Source: an uncultured Bacteroidia bacterium (GTDB lineage Bacteria; Bacteroidota; Bacteroidia; Bacteroidales; UBA932). Taken from it: a stretch of 47,319 bases of DNA. The stretch's first letter is position 1, and every line of letters begins with the position of its first letter. Shown piece after piece: positions 33,418-42,410 of the stretch. The stretch lies in contig CADAOA010000008.1 in assembly GCA_902789435.1 (NCBI GenBank), forward strand, positions 1-47,319. Direction: 5' to 3'. The notes beneath the pieces were generated by a model that had not been told where the DNA came from, did not search any database, and saw only the letters and a program-made list of their open reading frames with translations. A program made the translations under genes and the position numbers.

Positions 33418-34548
33418 ATGGAAAGTTTGATTTCACTCAGGCACAGGATACATTCCCGTCCGTGCCTTTCCGGAAATGAGGGAGAAACGGCTCAAATCGT
33501 TTCTGAATTTCTCACACAATACAATCCGGACAAATTGTGGACAGGCATTGCAGGTAGCGGCATAATAGCACGTTTCGGAAACGAAAGTGGAGGACCTTCC
33601 ATACTTCTCAGATGCGAACTGGACGCCCTCCCGATCCTGGAGCAGGGTGCAAGATCCCATCGTTCCGTATATGATGGTATAGCCCACAGCTGCGGACATG
33701 ACGGACATATGGCGATAATGTGCGGTATGGCCAGGTGGATTTCCTCTGAAAGAGAATCTTTACTGAAAAACGGCTGCATTTATCTTCTCTTCCAGCCGGA
33801 AGAAGAAACCGGAGCCGGAGCCGAGAAGATGGCATCGTGGATGAAAGAGAATAACATCGGTTTTGACTACGCCCTCGCCCTCCACAACTGGCCGGGAAAG
33901 ACCCAGGGAGCCGTTGTCATTTATCCGCATACTTACGCCTGGGCCTCCAAAGGAATAAAACTGGACGTTATCGGAAGAACTTCCCATGCCAGCGAGCCTC
34001 AAAAGGCCCTCAATCCTACGGACGCCATCATTGAAATTATCCGGAAGATTAATTCCCTGAACACAGAAACAGCATTTTCCACCATCATCTCAGCCGGAGT
34101 TGGAGAACTGGATTACGGCATAACTCCCGGACGCGGATATGTTGCTTCAACCACCCGCAGCCAAACAGACGAAGGTCTTGAAAGGCTTGAAAACAAGATC
34201 ACAGCACAGAGCGAAGAGATTGTCGCAAGATACGGGCTCGCTCTGGAAGTTTCCACCACAGACTATTTCCCGGCCACGATCAACACCCCTGAATTGACCC
34301 AGACCGTCAAAAAAATCGCCGAGGAAAAGAAATATATGATAGAAGAAGACCTTGTGGGCACTAAGGGAAGTGATGATTTTGTCCATATAGCAAAGATGGC
34401 CCGATGCGGGGCCACCTTCTTCGACCTTGGAAGCGGAACGGACCACGCTCCGCTACACCGTCCTGATTACGACTTTGACGACTCCCTGATAGAGTCCGGT
34501 GTGGATATTATGTCAGCCGTCTGCCGACATATTCTGCAAAACCGGTAA
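33418..34548 (+). CDS. M20-family N-acyl amino acid amidohydrolase
   Basis: This 376-residue cytosolic metallohydrolase is of the M20D (aminoacylase / IAA-amino-acid hydrolase) group. Metal-site motifs are HSCGHDGHM (Cys92, His94, His97), QPEEETGAGA (Glu128-130) and LALHNWPG; the late GSDDFVHI and GTDHAPLHRPD blocks complete the site. It probably frees amino acids from acyl or peptide conjugates; the substrate is unknown. It starts 4 bp after trmB, making it the last gene of the six-gene operon. Its 3' end overlaps the opposite polyprenyl synthase gene by 41 bp. Confidence 0.9.
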   Translation: MESLISLRHRIHSRPCLSGNEGETAQIVSEFLTQYNPDKLWTGIAGSGIIARFGNESGGPSILLRCELDALPILEQGARSHRSVYDGIAHSCGHDGHMAIMCGMARWISSERESLLKNGCIYLLFQPEEETGAGAEKMASWMKENNIGFDYALALHNWPGKTQGAVVIYPHTYAWASKGIKLDVIGRTSHASEPQKALNPTDAIIEIIRKINSLNTETAFSTIISAGVGELDYGITPGRGYVASTTRSQTDEGLERLENKITAQSEEIVARYGLALEVSTTDYFPATINTPELTQTVKKIAEEKKYMIEEDLVGTKGSDDFVHIAKMARCGATFFDLGSGTDHAPLHRPDYDFDDSLIESGVDIMSAVCRHILQNR

Positions 34549-35506
34549 GCATTTCCCTTTCCCTGGAAGCTGGAAGTTCCTCGAGGGATTCCTTTGCGGT
34601 ATCTATATGCCTTTCAAGTATTTGCTGGGCATATTCAAGCCCGCCGTTTTCCCTGACGAAAACAGTTGTCTCGGCGATGATTTCAGCCTCAGCTTCAGTT
34701 ATTTTCTCCGCGAAAACGGATTCTATCTTCCCTATCCGGGAAATGATATGTGGAGCCTTCTGCGGGGCATTTGCCAAAGCGCCTATCAGCGGGAGTGTTA
34801 TCTTCCTCTCCTTGATATCAGCCCCGGCTATCTTTCCAGTCTTAAGGTCCGGGGAATAGTCAAAGATATCATCTCTTATCTGAAACGCAAGACCCAGGTT
34901 TTCAGCGTAATCAGTAAGGGCTTTGGTGGTTTTTTCTCCGGCCTCTACCGCCATTGCCGCAGACCTTACGCTCGCAACGAATAGAGCTGCCGTCTTGCCG
35001 TAGATAATGCTGTAATAATCCTTTTCCGTAGTGTCCAGTTTGTCGGCCTTGTCCATCTGAAGAAGCTCCCCTTCGCTCATTCTCCTGACTGCATCTGCAA
35101 AGCAATCTATTATCGCTGGAGGGCAGTGAGATGAAAGAAGATGAAGGGAACGGCTGAGCCAAAAATCTCCGGTAAGGACGGCTGCCGCAGGGCTGAACAT
35201 TGCAGCCACGGAAAGGGCGCCCCTCCTCATCGAGGCCGCATCCGCAACATCATCGTGCATGAGCGTTGCCGTATGCAGCATTTCTGAAGCGGCAGCGCAG
35301 TAATAGCTTGAAGGAGTGAGAGAGCCGCAGCACCGCCCGGCCAGAAGAGACAGAACCGGTCTTATCTCCTTGCCCCTACGGCCCAGTACATAATGGTTGA
35401 TAGCCTCAAGATAAGGCTCTTCCGAATGTATTGCTAAAGATAGGGTCTGACGATATTTTTCAAAGTCAGACCCTAGAAACTCTTTTGCGCTCTCAGCTGT
35501 AAACAT
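34508..35506 (-). CDS. Polyprenyl diphosphate synthase
   Basis: This 332-residue all-trans prenyl transferase has the first aspartate-rich motif DDVAD at 85-89 (in LMHDDVADAASMRRG) and the second RDDIFD at 211-216. GRRGKEIRPVLSLLAG (42-57) is the usual substrate block before them. Small residues ahead of the first motif fit a long-chain synthase that makes the side chain of menaquinone. It lies 4 bp downstream of the beta-barrel gene, in the trxA operon. A 41-bp tail overlap with the amidohydrolase gene is unusually long for convergent genes. Confidence 0.93.
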   Translation of the reverse strand: MFTAESAKEFLGSDFEKYRQTLSLAIHSEEPYLEAINHYVLGRRGKEIRPVLSLLAGRCCGSLTPSSYYCAAASEMLHTATLMHDDVADAASMRRGALSVAAMFSPAAAVLTGDFWLSRSLHLLSSHCPPAIIDCFADAVRRMSEGELLQMDKADKLDTTEKDYYSIIYGKTAALFVASVRSAAMAVEAGEKTTKALTDYAENLGLAFQIRDDIFDYSPDLKTGKIAGADIKERKITLPLIGALANAPQKAPHIISRIGKIESVFAEKITEAEAEIIAETTVFVRENGGLEYAQQILERHIDTAKESLEELPASREREMLTGFAEYVGRRLT

Positions 35507-35510
35507 CTGA

Positions 35511-36125
35511 TTAGAAAATAAATGCTACAGAGAACTCAATGCCCCTTGCCTTGGAAGCCTTCCATTCCTGACCGGCAACCTTTAAACCCTTCTCTCCGTC
35601 TCCGACCTTAGAGAAATCCCAATTGTACCTTGCGTTGAACTGGAACTTCCATACATCAACACCGGCTCCCAGACCAATACCATAAGCCAATCTGTTCAAA
35701 TCATCCCAATCACCAGCTAAGCCTCCTTTTCCGATAGCGTAGCTAAGATAAGGAACCACCTGCACAAAAGGCCTGGCAACCACTAGGTTAGGGCCATACT
35801 GGATTCCTACGGGAAGTTGAATAAACCTTAATCCATATCTTCCATCTTGAACTGGACTTCCAGTCTCTTTTGCCTCAAGTTTGCCTTCTTTGGCAACATA
35901 GAGAAGTTCTGGCTGGATAACAAAGCTCGGTAACACGTGCATTTTGTACAAGACACCTGCCTGAACTCCAACATTGTTCTTCAGCTTGAAGTCCTTGATA
36001 TCGGAGAACTGGGAGGTATAGAGACCCGCCTTTACTCCAAACTGAGCTGCGGCTTTCTTTGGCGCAGCCACAAACATCAGAGCAAGCACAAGGCCCGCCA
36101 CTGCAAATTTCATCGTCTTTTTCAT
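35511..36125 (-). CDS. PorT-like outer-membrane beta-barrel protein
   Basis: This 204-residue protein has a signal peptide (MKFAVAGLVLALMFVAAPKKAAAQ if started at 36113; MKKTMKF at 36125 adds four residues). It consists of alternating amphipathic strands such as FGVKAGLYTSQFSDI, FVIQPELLYVAKEG, LRFIQLPVGIQYGP and FQFNARYNWDFSKV, ending in Phe (EFSVAFIF) as outer-membrane barrels do. PF13568-type (PorT-like) barrels are common in Bacteroidetes; this one's role is unknown. It is placed between trxA (15 bp upstream) and the polyprenyl synthase. Confidence 0.85.
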   Translation of the reverse strand: MKKTMKFAVAGLVLALMFVAAPKKAAAQFGVKAGLYTSQFSDIKDFKLKNNVGVQAGVLYKMHVLPSFVIQPELLYVAKEGKLEAKETGSPVQDGRYGLRFIQLPVGIQYGPNLVVARPFVQVVPYLSYAIGKGGLAGDWDDLNRLAYGIGLGAGVDVWKFQFNARYNWDFSKVGDGEKGLKVAGQEWKASKARGIEFSVAFIF

Positions 36126-36140
36126 ATCTGTGTTTTTAGG

Positions 36141-36458
36141 TTAAAGCAGCGCCTTGAGCTTGGCCTCGATGGCCTCCTTGGTGTTGGAACCAACCATCTT
36201 GTCCTTAAGCTCGCCGTCCTTGAAGAACAGAAGAGTAGGAATGTTGCGGATTCCGTAGTTCACCGGAGCCTGCTCGGCCTCCTCCACATTGCACTTGGCA
36301 ACAACGGCCTTTCCTTCATACTCCTTTGCAAGTTGCTCTACTATAGGAGCTACCATACGGCAAGGGCCGCACCAGGTTGCCCAGAAATCCACCATTACCG
36401 GAAGCTTGCTGTCCAGTACAACTTCCTTGAAATTGGAATCGGTTACATTAATTTCCAT
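36141..36458 (-). CDS. trxA: Thioredoxin
   Basis: This is a 105-residue thioredoxin with the active site WCGPC (Cys30, Cys33) in FWATWCGPCRM, the cis-proline segment NIPTLLFFKDGE, and normal length. It reduces cytosolic disulfides. It leads a leftward operon with the barrel and the polyprenyl synthase. No TAnnTTTG box is convincing upstream; a partial GGTATTTG is the closest match. Confidence 0.96.
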   Translation of the reverse strand: MEINVTDSNFKEVVLDSKLPVMVDFWATWCGPCRMVAPIVEQLAKEYEGKAVVAKCNVEEAEQAPVNYGIRNIPTLLFFKDGELKDKMVGSNTKEAIEAKLKALL

Positions 36459-36522
36459 AACTGTTCAGATTAATTTGTTTCAAATACCGTCTGCTAAATT
36501 AGCATTTATTTTTCAGAAATCT

Positions 36523-36530
36523 TACTTTTG
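36523..36530 (+). promoter_or_regulatory. -7 box for kbl
   Basis: TACTTTTG fits TAnnTTTG and ends 31 bp before the ATG at 36562, which supports that start over a longer in-frame reading. Confidence 0.55.
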
Positions 36531-36561
36531 TTATAGCAAGCAACTAAAAACCATAACCAAT

Positions 36562-37752
36562 ATGTATAAGAATTTTCAATCTTATCTGAAAAAAGAGCTC
36601 AATTCGATTAAGAAAGCCGGGCTCTATAAGGAAGAAAGGATCATTACATCTCCACAGAGGGCTGACATTACAGTAAAGGGCGGAAAGCATGTACTGAATT
36701 TCTGCGCCAACAACTATCTCGGCCTCAGCGATAACCCACGACTCATCAACGCCGCCAAGAAGGCTCTGGAGACCCATGGCTACGGAATGAGCTCCGTAAG
36801 GTTCATATGCGGAACGGGAGATCTTCAGAAAAAGCTTGAGGAGAAGATTTCCGAATTCTTCGGAACCGAGGACACCATCCTCTACACCTCCTGCTTCGAC
36901 GCAAACGGCGGAGTGTTCGAGCCTCTGTTGGGCGAGAATGACGCCATCATTTCAGACGCTCTCAACCACGCCTCCATCATTGATGGCGTAAGACTTTGCA
37001 AGGCTGTTCGTTACAGATATGCAAACGCTGATATGGCAGAACTCGAGGAATGCCTCAAGAAAGCCCAGAAGCAAAGATTCAGGATTGTTGTCACCGACGG
37101 AGTCTTCTCAATGGACGGAAATGTAGCCCCTGTTGACAAGATCTACGCCCTGGCAAAGAAGTATGATGCAATGGTAATGGTGGACGAAAGCCACTCAGCC
37201 GGAGTTGTGGGAAAGACCGGAAGGGGAACCACCGAACTCTACAAGCTCAGAGGAAAGGTTGAGATACTGACCGGAACCCTCGGAAAGAGCTTCGGAGGAG
37301 CCGTAGGCGGATTCACCACAGGAAAGAAGGAAATCATCGCGATGCTGAGGCAGAGGTCAAGACCTTACCTTTTCTCCAACTCCATCCCTCCGATGGTTGC
37401 CGCAGCAGGTATCGAGATGTTCAACATGATGAGCCGCACCAACAAGCTCCAGGACAAGCTCCACGAGAACACCGCCTACTTTGTGGACAAGATGAAGAAG
37501 GCCGGATTCGACATCAAGCCGACCCAGAGCGCTATCTGCGCCATTATGCTCTACGACGCAAAGCTTAGCCAGCAGATGGCAGCAAAACTTCTGGACGAAG
37601 GTATTTATGTAGTGGGCTTCTACTATCCTGTAGTTCCTAAGGATCTGGCAAGAATCCGTGTACAGGTTTCAGCAGGACACAGCAAGAAACAACTGGACCG
37701 CGCAGTTGCGGCCTTCACCAAAATCGGAAAGGAGCTGAAGGTTCTCAAATAA
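36562..37752 (+). CDS. kbl: Glycine C-acetyltransferase (2-amino-3-ketobutyrate CoA ligase)
   Basis: This 396-residue PLP enzyme of the alpha-oxoamine synthase family splits 2-amino-3-ketobutyrate with CoA into glycine and acetyl-CoA in threonine breakdown. Marks: FCANNYLGLSDNPRLI, GYGMSSVRFICGT, DALNHASIIDG, VDESHSAGVVGKTGRG and TGTLGKSFGGA with PLP Lys242. The longer frame from 36289 runs antisense through trxA and is rejected. Threonine dehydrogenase is not adjacent. Related 8-amino-7-oxononanoate synthase (BioF) is a less likely reading because of the MSSVRFICGT pattern. The stop codon touches the stop of the convergent channel gene with no gap. Confidence 0.93.
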   Translation: MYKNFQSYLKKELNSIKKAGLYKEERIITSPQRADITVKGGKHVLNFCANNYLGLSDNPRLINAAKKALETHGYGMSSVRFICGTGDLQKKLEEKISEFFGTEDTILYTSCFDANGGVFEPLLGENDAIISDALNHASIIDGVRLCKAVRYRYANADMAELEECLKKAQKQRFRIVVTDGVFSMDGNVAPVDKIYALAKKYDAMVMVDESHSAGVVGKTGRGTTELYKLRGKVEILTGTLGKSFGGAVGGFTTGKKEIIAMLRQRSRPYLFSNSIPPMVAAAGIEMFNMMSRTNKLQDKLHENTAYFVDKMKKAGFDIKPTQSAICAIMLYDAKLSQQMAAKLLDEGIYVVGFYYPVVPKDLARIRVQVSAGHSKKQLDRAVAAFTKIGKELKVLK

Positions 37753-40700
37753 TTACAGGAACCACTTCTTTTTCTTATCAGGATGCGGATTGCTTTCTTC
37801 GGCTTCCGCATCCTCTTCTTTTGCCTTGTCTTGCAGAACCTGCTTGATGTAAATGTCTCGCTGAGGGAACGGAATGGTAATATTGTTCTCGTTCAGGGTG
37901 TTGTATATTGTCTCGTTGGCTGCTGCGGTATAGGTGTAGCGCTCGGTTACCAGAACCTGCTGGTAAACCTTGAGAACCAGACTGCTGTCACCGAACTCGG
38001 CCAGGCGGACAACTATTCCGTATTTAGGGTTAAGAACGTTTCTTCCATATTTGTCCTTCACGTTGAGCTTTATGAGGGCCCGCTTCAAAAGATCCCTGAC
38101 CTTTGCAATATCCGACCCGTACTGTACACCGACAGGAAGTATCAAGAGCTCGTAGGCATTGTTTCTGGTCAGATTCTTGAAATTCTTCTGGAAGAGGTTG
38201 GCGTTAGGGAAGGCCATGATACTGCCGTATTCGGTCTCGATGAGGGTGCTCTGATAGTTGATGCTGTCCACGACACCCCTTACTCCATCGCACTCCACAT
38301 AGTCGCCAACCCTTAGTCTTCCACTCATCAGAGAAACTCCGTAGAAGAAGTTGTTTATAACGTCCTTCAACGCAAAACCGACACCGGTTGCAAGACCCGC
38401 GCTGACAATCGATATCGCCGTGGACGGTATATGCAACGGTATATGCAACAGCAGGAAGCAGGTTATGATATATGCACCCCAGGTCAAAATACTTATGATG
38501 GAATTGGCCAGGGTAAAATTGATCATGTTCTCAGGCAGTTCCTTCTGGCCGGTACGGGCAAGTACCGAACGGATCTTGAACACCCTGTAGAAAGCCTTGG
38601 CCAGATAGCCCAGGCAACCGAACACGAATGCCAGGGAGATTGCGGTAAGGATCTTTGTCGCCGACAAGTGTATCACATTGTAATTCAAAAAGTCTGTTTT
38701 CAGATAAGACACCGTTACACTTGACAGGTCGAACACATTGGACGCCATATAGAGACAGAGAGGGATGCTCCATACCGTAAAGAATGGGATTACCGCCTTC
38801 CTGAATATATCATACAGCCAGGTTACCTCTATGTATGAGCTCTTGACCTTAGGGTTGATCAAGAAGCCGTGGTTGATCCTGTAGGCCCTGAGCCTCTTGG
38901 CCATATATCGTTCATAGTAAATCTTCAGAAGGTCGGACGCGGCCGTGATGGTCTGGATGATGGACAACTGGAAAATCCACCAGATGATGATCAGAATGCT
39001 CAACAACACATATCCAGACAAGGACAGTATGGTGGTAACCACAAAGACCGTGAGGGTTATGTAATTGTAGATATAATCCGCAAACTGTACCTTGAAAAAT
39101 TTCCGGCTTCTCTTCTCTGAACTCTCATCAAGTTCTACAACTCTTCTCTTCTGCCGCCTTGTGATTATGCCTGTCTTCTTCGTATCGTCCGAATTGCTGG
39201 TATATTTCATCTTGCGGCAAATCCTCCACTGCCAAATGGTGAAAAGCAGCAAGAGAGGAGGTAATATAATATTTATCAGCGTGTTCGGGGAGAAGGATAT
39301 TCTGATGAAGATGATTATGAGGCAGAGCACCATTATCGGGAGATAGGAACGGATACTGCTCTTTACCTGGTCACCTTTCAGACGTATGGCAAATGAGAGG
39401 AAGATGGCGGCAAGCAGCCAGGCGAATTCCACAAGAAGCCTTGTAGCCAGTTTGAGGAAATTCTGGTTGGAGAACATCATCGCGACTGTAATCATAACCG
39501 CGAATATGATCACTATAAAAAGCAGGATAAAGCATATTCCGTGCTGCTTGAACCTTTCCGACTGCAGATATTTAACCTTTTTCTTCAGCAACCTTACGAT
39601 GAGGTGGCTAAGCAAGATGGCTATTCCCAGATAGAAGAGCACGAACAGTATGAGGCCTATCATTGTCTGGAGCCTCCACTGGCTTCTCAGGCCCTTGGTA
39701 TTAGCTGCTGCCCACTTGTCCCTCAAATCGTTCTTCGCCCTGCTCCAGAATCTCGGGAATCGGGTAAGGATGGAATAGTATCCGGTCTGCCCGTCGATGA
39801 ATATTTTCTTCTGGACATCGTTATACCTTCCCTGTGCGTAGTTGTACGCTTCCTGAAGTTGGCGCCAGGTTGCATCATAGTTTACGCTGTCTGTAATGAT
39901 GGATGCCTTGGAGGCTTCATACATGTTGAGAAGTCCTTCGGCATAATAGATACAGCTGTCTCGGTTTATAAGGGATTTACCCGTTAGCAGGAAGGCATAT
40001 TCTACTTCCTGGGCTGCGATGGTGGAATCGGTTGAATGGCCGTCCATCACGTCTCCACTGGAAGTAACCGCAACTATCGTAGAATTTAAAGAAGTATCTG
40101 AAGGAGTGTTATTGTAATAGTAATCTTCCTCTTCTTCCTCGGAATGGTCCACACTTCCGGTGAAGATGGTCTTGGCAAGGCTGCGCAGTATGTTTCCGGC
40201 AGAACCCTTCAGGGAGTCTGTTGAATTTTCCGCATCGCCACCTTGCGGGGCCGGAGTTATTTCCGGTTCTGGAGCTGGTTCGGGCTGCTGTTCCTTTTCA
40301 CGGATTTTGTGGCGCCCCGGCCTGTCTTTCAATGAAAACTCTCCGCTATTTTTCTGATGAAGGTTCTTGACCTCCTCCTGAAGTTGGGATGCCAGAATGA
40401 AAGTTGAATCATTTCCTCCAAGACTGTCCAGATTGTCGATAAGGGCCGGAGGCAGACGTTTCAATGTGTATATGAGTTTCTGGTACCTCTCGATCTCTAT
40501 GTCAATCTGGTTGATAATCTCGTTAAACGGACGGCGGTTGCGGGAAAAGTCCTGATAACGGTCAGAAACCTCTTCCAGTGCATAGGTAAGGTCGAAGGTG
40601 AAATTCTGTTTCTGGGAGTAAAGGATGATGGCCAGCTCGTTGCAGTCCTCCATGAGTTCCACCATCTGTTTCTGCTGGCTCTGCCTGGTTGCCTTTATCA

Positions 40701-40860
40701 TCTGGCTGGCCATTGCCGTACGCCTGTGAGCCCGGCGGAGTTCTACCTTCAGGACGCGAAGGGTCTGGGTCAGGTCCCTTTCTTCAAAAACGGCTGCAAC
40801 AGGCTCTATAATTCCGAAGAACAGGGCCAGGAGCAGCATTATCCTTAAAAACTTCTTCAT
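37753..40860 (-). CDS. Large MscS/MscK-type mechanosensitive channel
   Basis: This is a 1035-residue protein. It has a signal peptide (MKKFLRIMLLLALFFGIIEPVAA), then a long periplasmic, coiled-coil-rich region (about 25-410) with a Pro/Glu/acidic linker around 195-270. About eleven membrane segments follow (about 415-820). The last one carries the MscS pore-helix pattern VSAGLATGVGFALKDVINNF and then the beta domain (GDYVECDGVRGVVDSINYQS, FPNANLFQKNFKNLTRN). The tail is highly charged. The build resembles MscK (KefA) channels that open under envelope tension. It is the last gene of an operon with two GHL10 hydrolases, 15 bp after the second. Confidence 0.88.
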   Translation of the reverse strand: MKKFLRIMLLLALFFGIIEPVAAVFEERDLTQTLRVLKVELRRAHRRTAMASQMIKATRQSQQKQMVELMEDCNELAIILYSQKQNFTFDLTYALEEVSDRYQDFSRNRRPFNEIINQIDIEIERYQKLIYTLKRLPPALIDNLDSLGGNDSTFILASQLQEEVKNLHQKNSGEFSLKDRPGRHKIREKEQQPEPAPEPEITPAPQGGDAENSTDSLKGSAGNILRSLAKTIFTGSVDHSEEEEEDYYYNNTPSDTSLNSTIVAVTSSGDVMDGHSTDSTIAAQEVEYAFLLTGKSLINRDSCIYYAEGLLNMYEASKASIITDSVNYDATWRQLQEAYNYAQGRYNDVQKKIFIDGQTGYYSILTRFPRFWSRAKNDLRDKWAAANTKGLRSQWRLQTMIGLILFVLFYLGIAILLSHLIVRLLKKKVKYLQSERFKQHGICFILLFIVIIFAVMITVAMMFSNQNFLKLATRLLVEFAWLLAAIFLSFAIRLKGDQVKSSIRSYLPIMVLCLIIIFIRISFSPNTLINIILPPLLLLFTIWQWRICRKMKYTSNSDDTKKTGIITRRQKRRVVELDESSEKRSRKFFKVQFADYIYNYITLTVFVVTTILSLSGYVLLSILIIIWWIFQLSIIQTITAASDLLKIYYERYMAKRLRAYRINHGFLINPKVKSSYIEVTWLYDIFRKAVIPFFTVWSIPLCLYMASNVFDLSSVTVSYLKTDFLNYNVIHLSATKILTAISLAFVFGCLGYLAKAFYRVFKIRSVLARTGQKELPENMINFTLANSIISILTWGAYIITCFLLLHIPLHIPSTAISIVSAGLATGVGFALKDVINNFFYGVSLMSGRLRVGDYVECDGVRGVVDSINYQSTLIETEYGSIMAFPNANLFQKNFKNLTRNNAYELLILPVGVQYGSDIAKVRDLLKRALIKLNVKDKYGRNVLNPKYGIVVRLAEFGDSSLVLKVYQQVLVTERYTYTAAANETIYNTLNENNITIPFPQRDIYIKQVLQDKAKEEDAEAEESNPHPDKKKKWFL

Positions 40861-40875
40861 CGTTGAAAAATGGTT

Positions 40876-42405
40876 CTATTCTACATAAACAACAGAAGAA
40901 AGCTTGCTGTAGTTCTTTCCCTTATAGGACAGCACAGCATAATTCTTCTTGGAGGATCCGGAATACTGGAGCATATCTCCCTTGGTTACAAGTTCGGCTT
41001 TCCAGGTAACGGCGCCGCTGGTTGTGGAAGACTGCTTAACCAGTTCATATAAAGCATACCCATCCGCTCCTGCAACCGCATTCCACTTTATGACCTTTCC
41101 GCTTAAGGAAACCGTGGGGGCAGCCGGAGCTCCGGTAGTGTTGTTGAAACCTTTGCCAACTTTAGGGATAAGGCTTTCTTTCAGGTATATGTTCGATTTT
41201 ACATAATTTGCAAATGACAAAGCAATGAGATGGGCCGTGCGGAACCAGATGTTTCCAATAACCCAATCTGCCTTGCGGCAATCCTCAACCTCCTGCTTGA
41301 ACTCTTCGTTGGTAAAGCCGGTTTCTCCCAAACGGTATGGAGCAAGTCCGGTAATTACAGGTATCTGGTTGGCAGCTCCGCCGGCTATGGCAACCTCCTT
41401 CCATGTATTCATAGTTGGCAGGAACGGGGCGGTAGAATGACCGTGATGCCAGTAAACCTGAGGAGCAAGATAATCCACCGTTCCCTGCTCAACCCATTGA
41501 ACGGGATCCGCATACAGATATCTTGTAAGCGGAAGCCTTCCGGCTGGAGATACACCGAATACCTTGTCCGGCTTTACGGAATGCACCCCGTCATAAAGAG
41601 CCTTTACAACCTTGTTGATGTTGCTCTCCCTCCATTTTTCAAGGCTGAGGCCACCTCCGTAAAGGGCATATTCCTCAGAATCATCCCATTCCTTGGCATC
41701 TCCCTTAAGTCCGTCCGGATAGAAATAATCGTCGATGTGAAGACCGTCAAGATCGTACTTTGTCATAAGTTCCTTGGCCATGGAATTCAGATATTCTATA
41801 ACCTCCGGATTTGCGGGATCCCAATAAAGGTTGGAGCCATATTGCTGTACCCAGTCAGGGTGAAGCTTCGAAGGGTGGTTATCAGCCCTTGCTGAAGTGG
41901 CAGACCCGATTCTCATCGGATTAATCCAGGCGTGGATTTCCATACCGTCTCCGTGGGCTGTCTGGACCGCGATGTCCAGCGGGTCATAACCCGGATCCTT
42001 TCCTTGCGTTCCCGTAAGAACCGAGCTCCACGGGAGGATTTCAGAGTCCCACATAGCATCGGAATTGCAGCATACCTGCATAATGACCACATTGCAGTTT
42101 ACGCTCTTTATGCTGTGGATCATATTCCTGAGGCTGGTCTGCTGGGCATAGGCGTCCTTAATACCCGCCGGCCAGTCATATCCGCCTACGGTAGTAAGCC
42201 AGGCGGCCCTGAATTCGTGGTAAAGCAATATCTTGTCCTTGGCCGCATTGTATTTGTAATTCTCCGCCGGGGTCGGATCCGGCTTCGGGTCCGTCTTTCC
42301 GGAATCCGGATCAAGGTCGGACTTGCTGCCGCAAGAGGTTACGGCCAAGCAAAGGGCCAGGCAGATTGTTGATATTCTGATTGTCTCGGCGATTCGTTTT
42401 TTCAT
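40876..42405 (-). CDS. GHL10 (DigH/YngK-like) glycoside hydrolase, lipoprotein
   Basis: This 509-residue protein has a lipobox (LAVTSC, cysteine about residue 25), so it is an exported lipoprotein. The PF02638 TIM barrel begins at FRAAWLTTVGGYDWP and holds IHAWINPMRIG, YDLDGLHIDDYFYPDGLKG and GVSPAGR; the last about 90 residues form an Ig-like domain (WNAVAGADGYALYEL). E. coli DigH of this family cleaves peptide-free peptidoglycan glycan strands, so a cell-wall role is likely; that is inference. It is a tandem paralogue of the next gene, which lies 5 bp upstream, and precedes the channel gene. Confidence 0.9.
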   Translation of the reverse strand: MKKRIAETIRISTICLALCLAVTSCGSKSDLDPDSGKTDPKPDPTPAENYKYNAAKDKILLYHEFRAAWLTTVGGYDWPAGIKDAYAQQTSLRNMIHSIKSVNCNVVIMQVCCNSDAMWDSEILPWSSVLTGTQGKDPGYDPLDIAVQTAHGDGMEIHAWINPMRIGSATSARADNHPSKLHPDWVQQYGSNLYWDPANPEVIEYLNSMAKELMTKYDLDGLHIDDYFYPDGLKGDAKEWDDSEEYALYGGGLSLEKWRESNINKVVKALYDGVHSVKPDKVFGVSPAGRLPLTRYLYADPVQWVEQGTVDYLAPQVYWHHGHSTAPFLPTMNTWKEVAIAGGAANQIPVITGLAPYRLGETGFTNEEFKQEVEDCRKADWVIGNIWFRTAHLIALSFANYVKSNIYLKESLIPKVGKGFNNTTGAPAAPTVSLSGKVIKWNAVAGADGYALYELVKQSSTTSGAVTWKAELVTKGDMLQYSGSSKKNYAVLSYKGKNYSKLSSVVYVE

Positions 42406-42410
42406 TTGTC

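Noticed and set aside
36289-36561. In-frame N-terminal extension of kbl
   Set aside because: It is antisense to trxA and lies upstream of the TACTTTTG promoter box; kbl proteins begin near the ATG at 36562.
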